From assembly GCF_900095725.1 (NCBI RefSeq), contig NZ_FMMP01000015.1, forward strand, positions 1 through 64,000: a stretch of DNA of 64,000 bases. Reading direction: 5' to 3'. Of the stretch, positions 31,025 through 39,434 are shown piece after piece. Both the position numbers and the translations under genes were made by a program. How positions within the stretch are numbered: the first letter of the stretch is position 1; every line of letters begins with the position of its first letter. The notes under the pieces were generated by a model. It ran no database searches. It had not been told where the DNA came from and saw nothing but the letters and a program-made list of their open reading frames with translations. The DNA comes from Cellulosilyticum sp. I15G10I2. GTDB taxonomy: Bacteria > Bacillota > Clostridia > Lachnospirales > Cellulosilyticaceae.

Positions 31025-31773
31025 GAAATCTTTTAAAATATGAATTTAAGGCGACTGCCAGGATATTTATACCTATATATATTGCCATATTACTAGTATC
31101 AATTGTGAATAGGTTATTTAGGCTAGTTAACATTGAACTAGCATTTAATTTAACAGTTATAGTTTTAGTAAGTTTGTTTATAGCTCTAGGCGTACTTACT
31201 ATTATAGGAATAGTACAACGGTTTAATAAAAATTTATTATCTGATGAAGGCTATCTTATGTTTACCTTGCCTGTTAGTCCAACAAAGCTTATTGTATCTA
31301 AGCTCATAACATCAGTTGTATGGACCATAGTAAGCGGCATCGCTGCACTTCTATCTTTTACTATATTAGTAGTAGATCAAAATTTTATTTTAGAATTTAA
31401 TAGAATACTGTTAGAAATACAATATTTACTTCAGCAAGATTTCTTTGGAGATAGAATATGGATCATTATACAGATGCCGTTTGTTGGATTAATGAGTTAT
31501 ATTGGCTTTATATTAATGATTTATCTGTCTTTAGCAACAGCACAGTTACCAAAGTTTAATAAACATAGGGGGATTATATCATTTGTAGCCTTCTTCATCT
31601 TAAGTACTGCGATTCAGTGGATTACTGTGATTTTATCCCGCATGCTATATCCAACCTATATAAGTGAAGACATTATAATAATAACAACAGTTCTAATAGG
31701 AAATATTATATTAAATATATTACTTTTCATAGGTACAGACTATATTTTAAAAAAACATCTGAACTTAGAATAG
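31018..31773 (+). CDS. ABC transporter permease (ABC-2 like)
   Basis: 251 aa with six hydrophobic segments (about 13-30, 42-64, 98-118, 148-170, 188-208, 222-242). NLLSDEGYLMFTLPVSPTKL is typical of ABC-2 permeases in YtrA operons. It overlaps the ATPase gene by 7 bp. The substrate is unknown; homologous systems respond to cell-wall or membrane stress. Confidence 0.85.
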   Translation: MLRNLLKYEFKATARIFIPIYIAILLVSIVNRLFRLVNIELAFNLTVIVLVSLFIALGVLTIIGIVQRFNKNLLSDEGYLMFTLPVSPTKLIVSKLITSVVWTIVSGIAALLSFTILVVDQNFILEFNRILLEIQYLLQQDFFGDRIWIIIQMPFVGLMSYIGFILMIYLSLATAQLPKFNKHRGIISFVAFFILSTAIQWITVILSRMLYPTYISEDIIIITTVLIGNIILNILLFIGTDYILKKHLNLE

Positions 31774-31785
31774 ACAAAGAAGAAG

Positions 31786-31837
31786 TAATAACAGATAAAA
31801 AGATGATCTAAGACGATCATCTTTTTATCTGTTATTA
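31786..31837. terminator. Perfect 23-bp terminator stem after the ABC operon
   Basis: 31786-31808 and 31815-31837 are exact reverse complements with a 6-nt TAAGAC loop. The stem has T-rich 3' and A-rich 5' sides, so it can stop transcription in both directions. Confidence 0.8.
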
Positions 31838-31980
31838 GTTTTAATATATTGTTTTAATGTACTATCTATAGGTACTTGAGACGTGATGATAAGTGGTATA
31901 TCAAGGTTAATTTGGTGAATATAATGTTGCTAGGATAGGGGCAGGGCAATAACTTCTATGACTGTTAATTGAAGTTTATA
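31825..31980 (-). pseudogene. Possible gene remnant downstream of the flavodoxin gene
   Basis: In one minus-strand frame this stretch reads as a peptide with a protein-like composition (LTVIEVIALPLS, a TAG stop, then INLDIPLIITSQVPIDSTL), ending TAA inside the terminator stem. It has no start codon or ribosome binding site. I do not recognise the family; chance open reading in AT-rich DNA cannot be excluded. Confidence 0.25.
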
Positions 31981-32526
31981 CTAAGAAGCAGTAATACACT
32001 TTATAATAGGTACAACGAGATCTTTATGGGTCCAGTCGTGAGGAGTATCATAACAAGCTAATAAGCTTTTTGAGTCTTCATTTATTTCATCATCTTTTTT
32101 TAGTTTAATTTTAGCTTTTAAGGCATTCATCAGAAGTTTGTCAGATGGAGAGAGTTTATTATAATTAAAAGCACCTCTTAAGTAGAAGAAATTTATTTTA
32201 TCCTTAGGAATGAGTTTAAAGTTATGATTAAAAACCTGGGTAAGGGCTTCAGGATACCCTGGTGAGCAACCCACTGCAAATACAATAATTTTTTTATTTT
32301 TTAAGGCTTCATAATTTTTAGTAATAAGCTTAACGCCTTTAATCCCCACTGCATGTAAAGATCCGCCAAATACTATAGTACTATATTTAGTTAAATCAGA
32401 AAGTTTAATATGAGAGTCTTCAAATAAGTCAGCATTTATCTCCTTTGCTATCCACGTCGCATAATGCTTTGTACTTCCGTATTTAGAATTATAAATAACA
32501 ACAGTTAGAGGCACTTCTTTTGACAT
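31981..32526 (-). CDS. Flavodoxin-domain protein
   Basis: 181 aa. Flavodoxin_5-like: VVIYNSKYGSTKHYATWIA (FMN phosphate-binding loop), STIVFGGSLHAVGI, and KIIVFAVGCSPGYPEA. Related proteins include HemG-type and menaquinone-linked flavodoxins. Start chosen at 32526 (MSKEVPL), with GGGAG 8 nt upstream, rather than the ATG 15 bp earlier. No operon partner is evident. Confidence 0.82.
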   Translation of the reverse strand: MSKEVPLTVVIYNSKYGSTKHYATWIAKEINADLFEDSHIKLSDLTKYSTIVFGGSLHAVGIKGVKLITKNYEALKNKKIIVFAVGCSPGYPEALTQVFNHNFKLIPKDKINFFYLRGAFNYNKLSPSDKLLMNALKAKIKLKKDDEINEDSKSLLACYDTPHDWTHKDLVVPIIKCITAS

Positions 32527-32656
32527 ATAACCAACTCCCACATAAAGTATTATTTCAATAATATTTAAAATTTAGTATTTATATAATAATATCATGAAAA
32601 AGTAGCAGTTTTAAATAGCTGCCTTTAAAAAAATTATAAATACTAATTATTCTCAA

Positions 32657-32685
32657 TTGACTTTATGCGTAGAATAATATATTAT
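32657..32685 (+). promoter_or_regulatory. Promoter of the glycine-riboswitch transcript
   Basis: TTGACT, a 17-bp spacer, TATTAT. It ends 35 bp before the first aptamer and gives a leader of almost 400 nt before the symporter gene. Confidence 0.7.
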
Positions 32686-32719
32686 GTAGAATAGAATTAC
32701 ATAACTGGATGAAGCTGTG

Positions 32720-32887
32720 CAGAAGAGTGACCATTAATAAATTTTGGTCCACCGAAGGAGTAACACTCTCAGGTACTTATATAAGTGTGACTGTATAGCA
32801 GACAGACCTCTGGAGAGACCTTAAGTTATAGGCGCCGAAGGGGCAAAAGTAGGAAACTATTTAATCTCTCAGGCAAAAGGACAGAGC
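32720..32887 (+). ncRNA. Tandem glycine riboswitch (two aptamers)
   Basis: Two glycine aptamers in series. The first contains AGAGTGACC, CACCGAAGGAGTAA and CTCTCAGGT; the second GGAGAGACC, GCGCCGAAGGGGCAAA and CTCTCAGGCAAAAGGACAGA. These are the conserved gcvT-type elements. It precedes an alanine/glycine:sodium symporter, a known regulon for this class. Confidence 0.95.
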
Positions 32888-33034
32888 TTTATACAATATC
32901 TTATAATTACTTGTTGATAAGTTTACATAAGTCTATTTGAGCTAGCAATAAATAGCTTGTAGTTTTTTTGTGACGCTATCTATAGCATTATAATTATTTG
33001 AAATGTATACTCAATAGTCTCATAAAACTTTAGG

Positions 33035-33076
33035 AACTCCTCTTATTTTAAATCTAATTAAAAGGGAGTTTTTTTT
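33035..33076 (+). terminator. Riboswitch expression platform: terminator overlapping the ribosome binding site
   Basis: AACTCCTCTT (33035-33044) can pair with AAAGGGAGTT (33061-33070), followed by eight T residues that lead straight into the ATG at 33077. The 3' arm AAAGGGAG is also the only Shine-Dalgarno sequence for the symporter, so one hairpin can both end transcription and hide the ribosome binding site. Whether glycine turns it on or off cannot be read directly. Confidence 0.75.
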
Positions 33077-34420
33077 ATGGATTTTTTAACTATTCTTAAC
33101 AACATTAATGATTTTGTGTGGGGGCCCCCACTACTTGCCTTGTTAGTTGGTACAGGTATTTTTCTAACTATAAGGCTGGGACTATTACAAGTTATTAAAT
33201 TACCACGAGCATTAAAGCTTATATTTACAGCAGAAAATGAAGGTTCAGGTGATATTAATAGCTTTGGAGCACTCTGTACAGCACTTGCTGCAACAGTAGG
33301 AACAGGAAATATAGTAGGGGTTTCAACGGCTATAGCTGGTGGAGGACCAGGAGCATTATTCTGGATGTGGGTTGCAGCCTTTTTTGGTATGGCGACTAAA
33401 TACGCAGAAGGTGTCCTTGCTATTAAATACCGAACAACAGATCAAAATGGAGAAGTATCTGGTGGACCTATGTACTATATCGAAAGAGGTATGGGCAAAA
33501 AGTTTAAGCCACTTGCAATTTTCTTTGCAGTTAGTGGTGTTTTAGTTGCACTTCTAGGTGTTGGAACTTTTCCTCAAGTTAATGCTATTAGCCAAAGTAT
33601 ACAATCTACAGTGGGCGTAGATCCTCGTATAACAGGGATAGTTATTGCAGTTTGTGTTGGACTTGTTATTTTTGGAGGCATACAGAGTATTTCAAAGGTT
33701 TCAGAAAAGGTTGTACCTTTTATGGCTGTTATTTATATTATTTTTTCAGTAGCTATACTTATTTTTTCAGCAGATCAGATTATTCCTGCTTTAGGATTGG
33801 TTTTTAAGGGCGCATTTACACCAAGTGCTGCAATTGGTGGTTTTGGAGGCGCTATGGTAGCTAAGGCGATCCAAATGGGAATTGCAAGAGGTGTATTCTC
33901 TAATGAATCTGGACTTGGAAGTGCACCTATCGCTGCTGCGGCAGCAAAAACTAAGTGGGCTGCAGAGCAAGGGCTTATCTCAATGACAGGAACTTTTATT
34001 GATACGATTATTATATGTACACTAACAGGACTTAGTATTATTGTAACAGGGGCTTGGCATGGAGGAGCAAAGGGAGCTGTTATAACACAACAAGCTTTTG
34101 CAACGATTTTACCAACTATTGGACCTCTTCTTCTTACAATATGTCTTACACTTTTTGCCTTTACAACTATTTTAGGTTGGTGTTACTATGGTGAACGTTG
34201 TCTTGAATATGTAGCAGGGGTTAAGGCTATTCAACCATACCGAGTTGTTTTTGTAGTGATGGTTGCTCTCGGAGCATATCTTAAATTAGAAGCTATTTGG
34301 ATCTTAGCAGATATCTTTAATGGGCTTATGGCACTTCCTAACCTTATTGCTCTTCTTGCCTTATCAGGTGTAATTGTGGCTGAAACAAAAGCTTATATGG
34401 CATATGTAGCAAATAAATAA
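33077..34420 (+). CDS. Sodium:alanine/glycine symporter (AGCS family)
   Basis: 447 aa with around ten hydrophobic helices. Family motifs: GVSTAIAGGGPGALFWMWVA, FGMATKYAEGVLAIKYR, GGPMYYIERGMG, and GVFSNESGLGSAPIAAAAAK. It imports alanine or glycine with sodium. The tandem glycine riboswitch upstream points to glycine as a physiological substrate or signal. Single-gene unit closed by a strong terminator. Confidence 0.95.
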   Translation: MDFLTILNNINDFVWGPPLLALLVGTGIFLTIRLGLLQVIKLPRALKLIFTAENEGSGDINSFGALCTALAATVGTGNIVGVSTAIAGGGPGALFWMWVAAFFGMATKYAEGVLAIKYRTTDQNGEVSGGPMYYIERGMGKKFKPLAIFFAVSGVLVALLGVGTFPQVNAISQSIQSTVGVDPRITGIVIAVCVGLVIFGGIQSISKVSEKVVPFMAVIYIIFSVAILIFSADQIIPALGLVFKGAFTPSAAIGGFGGAMVAKAIQMGIARGVFSNESGLGSAPIAAAAAKTKWAAEQGLISMTGTFIDTIIICTLTGLSIIVTGAWHGGAKGAVITQQAFATILPTIGPLLLTICLTLFAFTTILGWCYYGERCLEYVAGVKAIQPYRVVFVVMVALGAYLKLEAIWILADIFNGLMALPNLIALLALSGVIVAETKAYMAYVANK

Positions 34421-34444
34421 AAACTAAATAGTTATTACATAATA

Positions 34445-34497
34445 AAGACGTTATAAAATAATCTTAAGTTATTAAAGATTATTTTATAACGTCTTGT
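34445..34497. terminator. Perfect 21-bp terminator between convergent genes
   Basis: 34445-34465 pairs exactly with 34475-34495 around a 9-nt loop, followed by TTGTTTT-like T-rich sequence. Serves the symporter gene and probably the convergent DUF523 gene. Confidence 0.8.
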
Positions 34498-34507
34498 TTT
34501 GTAATTA

Positions 34508-34942
34508 TTAGGAGTTCCAATTAAGTTCATTGAGAACTTTTATATTATTTTGTGATAAAAGTTCAGCAGTTAAGCCGTTACCTTCTATCATATTACCACT
34601 GAAAGTTCCATCATATATATAGCCATATCCACACGAAGGGCTTTTAGATTTAAGTATAGCTGTGGTAATATCTAGTGACTGACATATTTCTAAAGTTTTT
34701 TTTGCGCCTAGTTTAAAGCCAGCAGTTACGTCTTTATTAGTTTTACTGGCTACTTTATACGCAGCCTTATCTGTTTGAATGATTTCAGAGCATTCTCGTG
34801 GACAGCTTAAACCACCTAGCAGTTCAGGACATACAGGAATAGCTTGGCCACTTTGAAAGAGTTCTTCTAAAGCAGTATCTGATACATTCTTACCGTCATA
34901 TCTACATTTTACACCAACTAAACAAGCACTTACTAAATACAT
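34508..34942 (-). CDS. DUF523 family protein (TudS-like)
   Basis: 144 aa. Cysteine motifs typical of the family: SACLVGVKCRYDGKN, VCPELLGGLSCPRECSEI and ILKSKSPSCGYGYIYDGTFS. Characterised relatives bind a [4Fe-4S] cluster and desulfurate thiouracil. AAAGGAGG precedes the ATG. Function here is inferred from the family only. Confidence 0.85.
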   Translation of the reverse strand: MYLVSACLVGVKCRYDGKNVSDTALEELFQSGQAIPVCPELLGGLSCPRECSEIIQTDKAAYKVASKTNKDVTAGFKLGAKKTLEICQSLDITTAILKSKSPSCGYGYIYDGTFSGNMIEGNGLTAELLSQNNIKVLNELNWNS

Positions 34943-35005
34943 AAAACCCTCCTTTGAAATGGATAGTGAATACTAGGTATCTCAATCGTATTAGTGGATA
35001 TAAGG

Positions 35006-35818
35006 CTATTGTGATTCAATGGATCTAGAGTTATGCAACTGATTACTTAATAAGGCTTGATAAGAGGATAGAATATTATCAGGCAGGTCTATGTGAACGA
35101 TATAACCTTTACCTTTAGGACCGTATCCAAGCGCATTATCCTGTAGTCGTGGGATCTCTCCCATAAGTAATGAAATAAATCTTTCAGTGGACCAAGCTTC
35201 TTCTATCATGCCATTAATAAGTGGCTTATTATCTTTAAGTGATAAAAGAGGAACTATGGGCGCATAGTTGATAAATAGTACATCTTCAGTCTGCCATTCT
35301 TTTAGGAAGGAGGCATAGGTTCTGAGCTGCATAGTAGGATCCTGCATAAGTATAAAGGTATGAGCCTTAATGCCGTATTCTTTAAAAAGTAAGTACGCAT
35401 TTTTTGCATTAGAGCCACAATTTGTAGATAAATTTTCTATGAGAATAGCATCAGGCGGAATATGATGAAACTTAACAAGTATATCACTATAAATATCAGC
35501 CTCAGATCTATTATTAATTTCTATTTTATTATATTTGGAATGCTTACGAATATTATCATACAAATACTGAGTAGAGTGGCCGATACCGCCAACTACCAGT
35601 ATTTTTTTTACGAGACCTTCTTTAAAAGCATTTGCAGCAAGATCAACTGTATAAATAAGGCTGCTTCCTAAAAGGATTAATACATCAGCGAACTCTAAGT
35701 TGTATTTTTTGGAGAGCTCTTCCTTATTTAACGCAGGTAAATCTCTAAGGGCCAAAAATCTTGAGATCTGATTAAGACTTTTTACTTGCTCATTATTAAA
35801 GCTGGTTTGAGTACACAT
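35006..35818 (-). CDS. YdcF/DUF218 family protein
   Basis: 270 aa. The DUF218 fold is visible as DVLILLGSSLIYTVDLAANA, KKILVVGGIGHSTQYLYDNI, SEADIYSDILVKFHHIPPDA, and ILIENLSTNCGSNAKNAYLL. Members have a Rossmann-like fold and are sometimes linked to envelope sugars. Unlike envelope members there is no membrane anchor, so it should be cytosolic like YdcF. A TTG at 35833 extends the frame, but the ATG at 35818 sits after AAAGAGG and is preferred. Confidence 0.8.
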   Translation of the reverse strand: MCTQTSFNNEQVKSLNQISRFLALRDLPALNKEELSKKYNLEFADVLILLGSSLIYTVDLAANAFKEGLVKKILVVGGIGHSTQYLYDNIRKHSKYNKIEINNRSEADIYSDILVKFHHIPPDAILIENLSTNCGSNAKNAYLLFKEYGIKAHTFILMQDPTMQLRTYASFLKEWQTEDVLFINYAPIVPLLSLKDNKPLINGMIEEAWSTERFISLLMGEIPRLQDNALGYGPKGKGYIVHIDLPDNILSSYQALLSNQLHNSRSIESQ

Positions 35819-35864
35819 TATAACCTCTTTCAAAAATTTAATGGCTGTAATAGAAGTTTATATA

Positions 35865-36263
35865 TTAAGAAGTTATTAAGAAAAACTTCTTAATATATAA
35901 ATCGATGGATATACCTACTATAATACCTATAAGATAGGCGAATAGGTCACTCCATAGAAACCCATATCCTAATATAAGTCCGCCCAGTGTTGTCTGTCTA
36001 AGCGCATCAATCCATGGCGCATGGTAGAGTTGACTTGCTTCGATAAGATAGCAAAACAATACTCCAAAGAGAGCTATAGACATTGTCTTCATTTTTTTAA
36101 ATACAAAAGCAAAACCAAGAAAGATCATAAGCGCCCATAAAGCATCACCCAGATAGGTATTCAATAAATCTGGAAGCATAGCAGAAAATTTCCTTGAAGC
36201 AAGGCCTAGAAATATTACAAAAATAGTTAAAAGCATATATAATATTCTATTACGTTTATACAT
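35865..36263 (-). CDS. DUF2809 family membrane protein
   Basis: 132 aa, four to five hydrophobic segments. Recognisable features are ASRKFSAMLPDLLNTYLGDA, LWALMIFLG, IEASQLYHAPWIDALRQTTL, and LGYGFLWSDLFAYLIGI. Function unknown. No strong ribosome binding site; weak purine-rich tract upstream. Confidence 0.8.
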   Translation of the reverse strand: MYKRNRILYMLLTIFVIFLGLASRKFSAMLPDLLNTYLGDALWALMIFLGFAFVFKKMKTMSIALFGVLFCYLIEASQLYHAPWIDALRQTTLGGLILGYGFLWSDLFAYLIGIIVGISIDLYIKKFFLITS

Positions 36264-36289
36264 AGTACTTATTCTTGTAAATCTTAGTT

Positions 36290-37081
36290 TTATAAACTAA
36301 AATTAGGTTCATTTTTTAGTAAAGGCATTAGACCATCTAAATGTTCTAATTGTTCAGCTGTTCCCGTAGCGGCAATCCAACAGCTTCCTTCAGCTCCGCA
36401 TACGCCGCCGCAAGCTACAAGTTCAGGGTATGCCCCAGTTAATAAACGTACAGCATCTAATTCAGTGATAATATTTCCTGAGACAGGCATGTATCTTGGC
36501 CCAGATGCATTAGGAGAATTGAGTTTGCGAGCTATTTTATGGATATCTCCTGAAATGCGTTTTTCTAGTCCTACAGGTAAATATAATTCAACTCTTTTTC
36601 CAATTACTGCTTGAAGTGCAGCACTAATCGTTCCTCCGGTGGGGTGCCCTATATATATTGCAGCTTGCTGAGATTCTACATTGACTGCATTTGCACCTTT
36701 TATAATAATATCGCCTTGTTGTAAACTGTCAGCCACGTCAAATATAGTTTTTCCTTTATCCCATTTACCTTTTACGATAACTACATCGCCTAAAAATTGA
36801 TTTTGATCGCTTGGAGAGCTACTAGCATTAGCGGGTGTTTTGACTGGGGGTAAAGTAATGCCTCTAAAAAAGTTTTTCATAGAAAAATCAGAAGCCTGTC
36901 CAATTTTACTTAAGAACTCCTCAGCTACATAAGCATTTGTTGTACCGGCAACAATAACAATAGTCCTATTTTCTAAAGCATCAGCAATAGAAGCACTAGA
37001 TAATAATGCTTTAGCAATTAATCTTTTGCCTGCAGCAGGAGATAATAAATATTGTTTAGTTATTAGGTTAGCATTGTTCAT
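36290..37081 (-). CDS. Conserved protein of unknown function, 263 aa
   Basis: Not assigned. Soluble, alpha/beta pattern with a glycine-rich nucleotide-like segment IVIVAGTTNAYVAEEFLSKI, then GDVVIVKGKWDKGKTIFDVA and QAAIYIGHPTGGTISAALQA, and a C-terminal Cys-containing motif LVACGGVCGAEGSCWIAATG. It follows AAAGGAGG and sits upstream of the DUF2809 gene, with no pathway context. Confidence 0.65.
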   Translation of the reverse strand: MNNANLITKQYLLSPAAGKRLIAKALLSSASIADALENRTIVIVAGTTNAYVAEEFLSKIGQASDFSMKNFFRGITLPPVKTPANASSSPSDQNQFLGDVVIVKGKWDKGKTIFDVADSLQQGDIIIKGANAVNVESQQAAIYIGHPTGGTISAALQAVIGKRVELYLPVGLEKRISGDIHKIARKLNSPNASGPRYMPVSGNIITELDAVRLLTGAYPELVACGGVCGAEGSCWIAATGTAEQLEHLDGLMPLLKNEPNFSL

Positions 37082-37292
37082 TGATAAAAACCTCCTTTTA
37101 ATATAGGGATAATTTATAAAACATAACTTTAACTATAATGAATTCATTTAAGGCACTTTCACTTAAAATTGCAGTATTTCTAGATACATGCTACATTTAT
37201 AAATGTATGCATGTAGGTATTTAATATTTTTATTATAGCATAGTTTATACTATAGATTGTATTGAAAAATTAAACTTTTAGGAGGAGTCGAA

Positions 37293-38276
37293 ATGAAAAA
37301 TAGAAGGCTTGGCAAAACTGAATTTAATATTTCAGAAGTAGCATTAGGAACATGGCAATTGGGAGGGCGCTGGGGTGATCCATTTGATGAAAAAGAAGCG
37401 AGAAATATTTTGGAAGCTGCTTATGAAAAGGGCATAAATTTTATAGATACTGCGGATGTCTATAATGGTGGAAAAAGTGAGAAGGCTATTGGTGAGTTTA
37501 TTAAAGCACATAAGGACAATATCTATGTTGCTACAAAGTGTGGCAGAAGATTAGATCCTCATGCTACTTCAGGGTATAATGAAGCCAATATACGCAGATT
37601 TGCAGAAGATAGCTTGAAGAACCTAGACGTAGAAAAATTAGATCTTTTGCAACTACATTGTCCACCTACGGAAGTTTTTCACAATCCAGAAGTATTTTAT
37701 ATTCTTGATTGCTTAAAACAAGAAGGCAAAATATTGAATTATGGTGTCAGCGTTGAACGCATAGAAGAAGGACTTAAGGCAATGGATTATAAGGGGGTAG
37801 CTTCTATTCAGATTATATTTAATATGTTTCGTCAGCGCCCAGCTGAAGTGCTATTTGAAAGGGCTCAAAAAGAAGACGTAGGGATCATAGCCCGTGTACC
37901 TTTAGCAAGTGGCTTGCTTACAGGAAAGTTCGATGAAAATTCTACTTTTAATAGTGGAGATCATCGCTTCTATAACCGCAATGGTGAAAGATTTAGTAAA
38001 GGCGAGACTTTTTCTGGTGTAGAGTATGAAAAAGGTCTTATGGCAGTTAACAAACTTAAAGAAATTTTTAAAACAGATCAGATTGCACTTTATGCACTTA
38101 AGTGGATTTTGATGTTTGATGAAGTGACAACAGTCATTCCAGGAGCAAGCAGAACGGCACAGGTAAATACGAATGTTGAAGTAGAAAAGCTTCCTGATCT
38201 AACGGATGAACAAATGAAACAAGTAAAGGCTATTTATGAAGAATATATTAAAGAAGATATACATCATCTGTGGTAG
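37293..38276 (+). CDS. Aldo/keto reductase
   Basis: 327 aa. AKR barrel with the catalytic tetrad visible: DTADVYNGGKSEKAIGEF (Asp, Tyr), YVATKCGRR (Lys), and LDLLQLHCPP (His). The NADPH-binding end is IPGASRTAQVNTNVEV. Substrate cannot be predicted. AGGAGGAG before the ATG; single gene. Confidence 0.93.
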   Translation: MKNRRLGKTEFNISEVALGTWQLGGRWGDPFDEKEARNILEAAYEKGINFIDTADVYNGGKSEKAIGEFIKAHKDNIYVATKCGRRLDPHATSGYNEANIRRFAEDSLKNLDVEKLDLLQLHCPPTEVFHNPEVFYILDCLKQEGKILNYGVSVERIEEGLKAMDYKGVASIQIIFNMFRQRPAEVLFERAQKEDVGIIARVPLASGLLTGKFDENSTFNSGDHRFYNRNGERFSKGETFSGVEYEKGLMAVNKLKEIFKTDQIALYALKWILMFDEVTTVIPGASRTAQVNTNVEVEKLPDLTDEQMKQVKAIYEEYIKEDIHHLW

Positions 38277-38318
38277 AGCATAAGAGGTGTAGCAGGGCAT
38301 TATGATGCCTCACCAAGA

Positions 38319-38352
38319 ATAAACCCCTTGAAATTTAATTTCAGGGGTTTTA
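38319..38352 (+). terminator. Terminator after the aldo/keto reductase gene
   Basis: AAACCCC(T)TGAAAT pairs with ATTTCAGGGGTTT, followed by TTATT. A second small palindrome (GCATTATGATGC) precedes it. Confidence 0.75.
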
Positions 38353-38456
38353 TTCAGTTTATTTATAGGGCATGTTTATGCCTAGGTGTATTTTAAACGA
38401 ATATTTTATATGATATAATATTTTCAGAATATATTTTTAAATTATGGAGGAGAGAT

Positions 38457-39434
38457 ATGTTTTTTTATTTTATAATAAGTCTATTGTGTACAGCTATAGG
38501 AATGAAATACTTTATAGTTTTATTAAGAAATTCTCAATTTTTAAAAAGAGAAGACAAGATTGATACTATAAAAAAGTCATGTATTAAAGAACTCCATAAA
38601 AACAAGCAAAATACGTTAACTATGGGCGGCGTAGTGATGAATGGTGTATTACTCATTATGAGTGTTGCTTATTACTTAATCAATAAAGAAATCCTTTGGA
38701 TTAATCTTTTTATTATTCTATATGGTGCATTAGGGTTTATCGACGATTATATAAAAGTTAAGAAGGTGAAAGACGGCGTTACGGCAAGACTAAAATTAGT
38801 AGGGTTAACCCTGATAAGTATTCTAACTGTTATCTATTTGATTTATTCAAATGAAATAATTACAACTATAGCTATTCCGTTTATCAATAATAATTTCAAG
38901 CTCCATATAATAGTTTATTCATTAATGATGATACTACTTTTAGTTGTAACAACGAATAGTGTCAATATTACAGATGGACTTGATGGTTTAGCACTGGGCA
39001 TATCATCGATAATATTAATATTTATTAGTGTAGTTGCATGGCAATCTGGAAAAAACGACGTTTTATATAGTGCCATGATTATATTAGGAACATGTTTAGG
39101 CTCGTTAATATATAATAAATATCCAGCAAAAATATTTATTGGAGATACGGGCGCGCTGTTTCTAGGGGGAGCAATTGCTATTTTTATGATCGCGTTAAAT
39201 ATTCCTGTATGGAGCATGCTTGTACTTATTGTTTGCTTATGGGAAATGCTAACGGTTATTATACAACTTGCATCAATAAAACTAACAGGAAAGAAAGTTT
39301 TCAAAATAGCACCTTATCATCATCATCTAGAGAAATGTGGTTGGAAGGAAACAGAGATAGTCTATACCTTTTGGCTAATAACAGGAGTTTTTTGCATAAT
39401 AAGCTATATAGGGGTAGGAGGGATTTTGTTTTGA
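38457..39434 (+). CDS. MraY-like phospho-sugar polyprenyl transferase (paralogue of MraY)
   Basis: 325 aa, about ten hydrophobic helices. Family motifs kept: NTLTMGGVVM (usually GTPTMGG; Pro replaced by Leu), LGFIDDYIKVKKVKDGVTAR with the catalytic Asp pair, NSVNITDGLDGLA, FIGDTGALFLGGAI and the HHH motif PYHHHLEKCGW. All residues needed for phospho-MurNAc-type transfer to undecaprenyl phosphate are present. It is outside any mur/fts cluster and overlaps the next gene by 4 bp (TTGA), forming a MraY-MurG-ArgC trio. It could be the cell's only MraY, but the divergence and context suggest a specialised lipid-linked intermediate. Confidence 0.8.
   Translation: MFFYFIISLLCTAIGMKYFIVLLRNSQFLKREDKIDTIKKSCIKELHKNKQNTLTMGGVVMNGVLLIMSVAYYLINKEILWINLFIILYGALGFIDDYIKVKKVKDGVTARLKLVGLTLISILTVIYLIYSNEIITTIAIPFINNNFKLHIIVYSLMMILLLVVTTNSVNITDGLDGLALGISSIILIFISVVAWQSGKNDVLYSAMIILGTCLGSLIYNKYPAKIFIGDTGALFLGGAIAIFMIALNIPVWSMLVLIVCLWEMLTVIIQLASIKLTGKKVFKIAPYHHHLEKCGWKETEIVYTFWLITGVFCIISYIGVGGILF

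Noticed and set aside
39209-39430. N-terminal extension of the MurG-like protein
   Set aside because: It overlaps mraY in another frame, and the TTG at 39431 has a proper AGGAGG and gives the family N-terminus.
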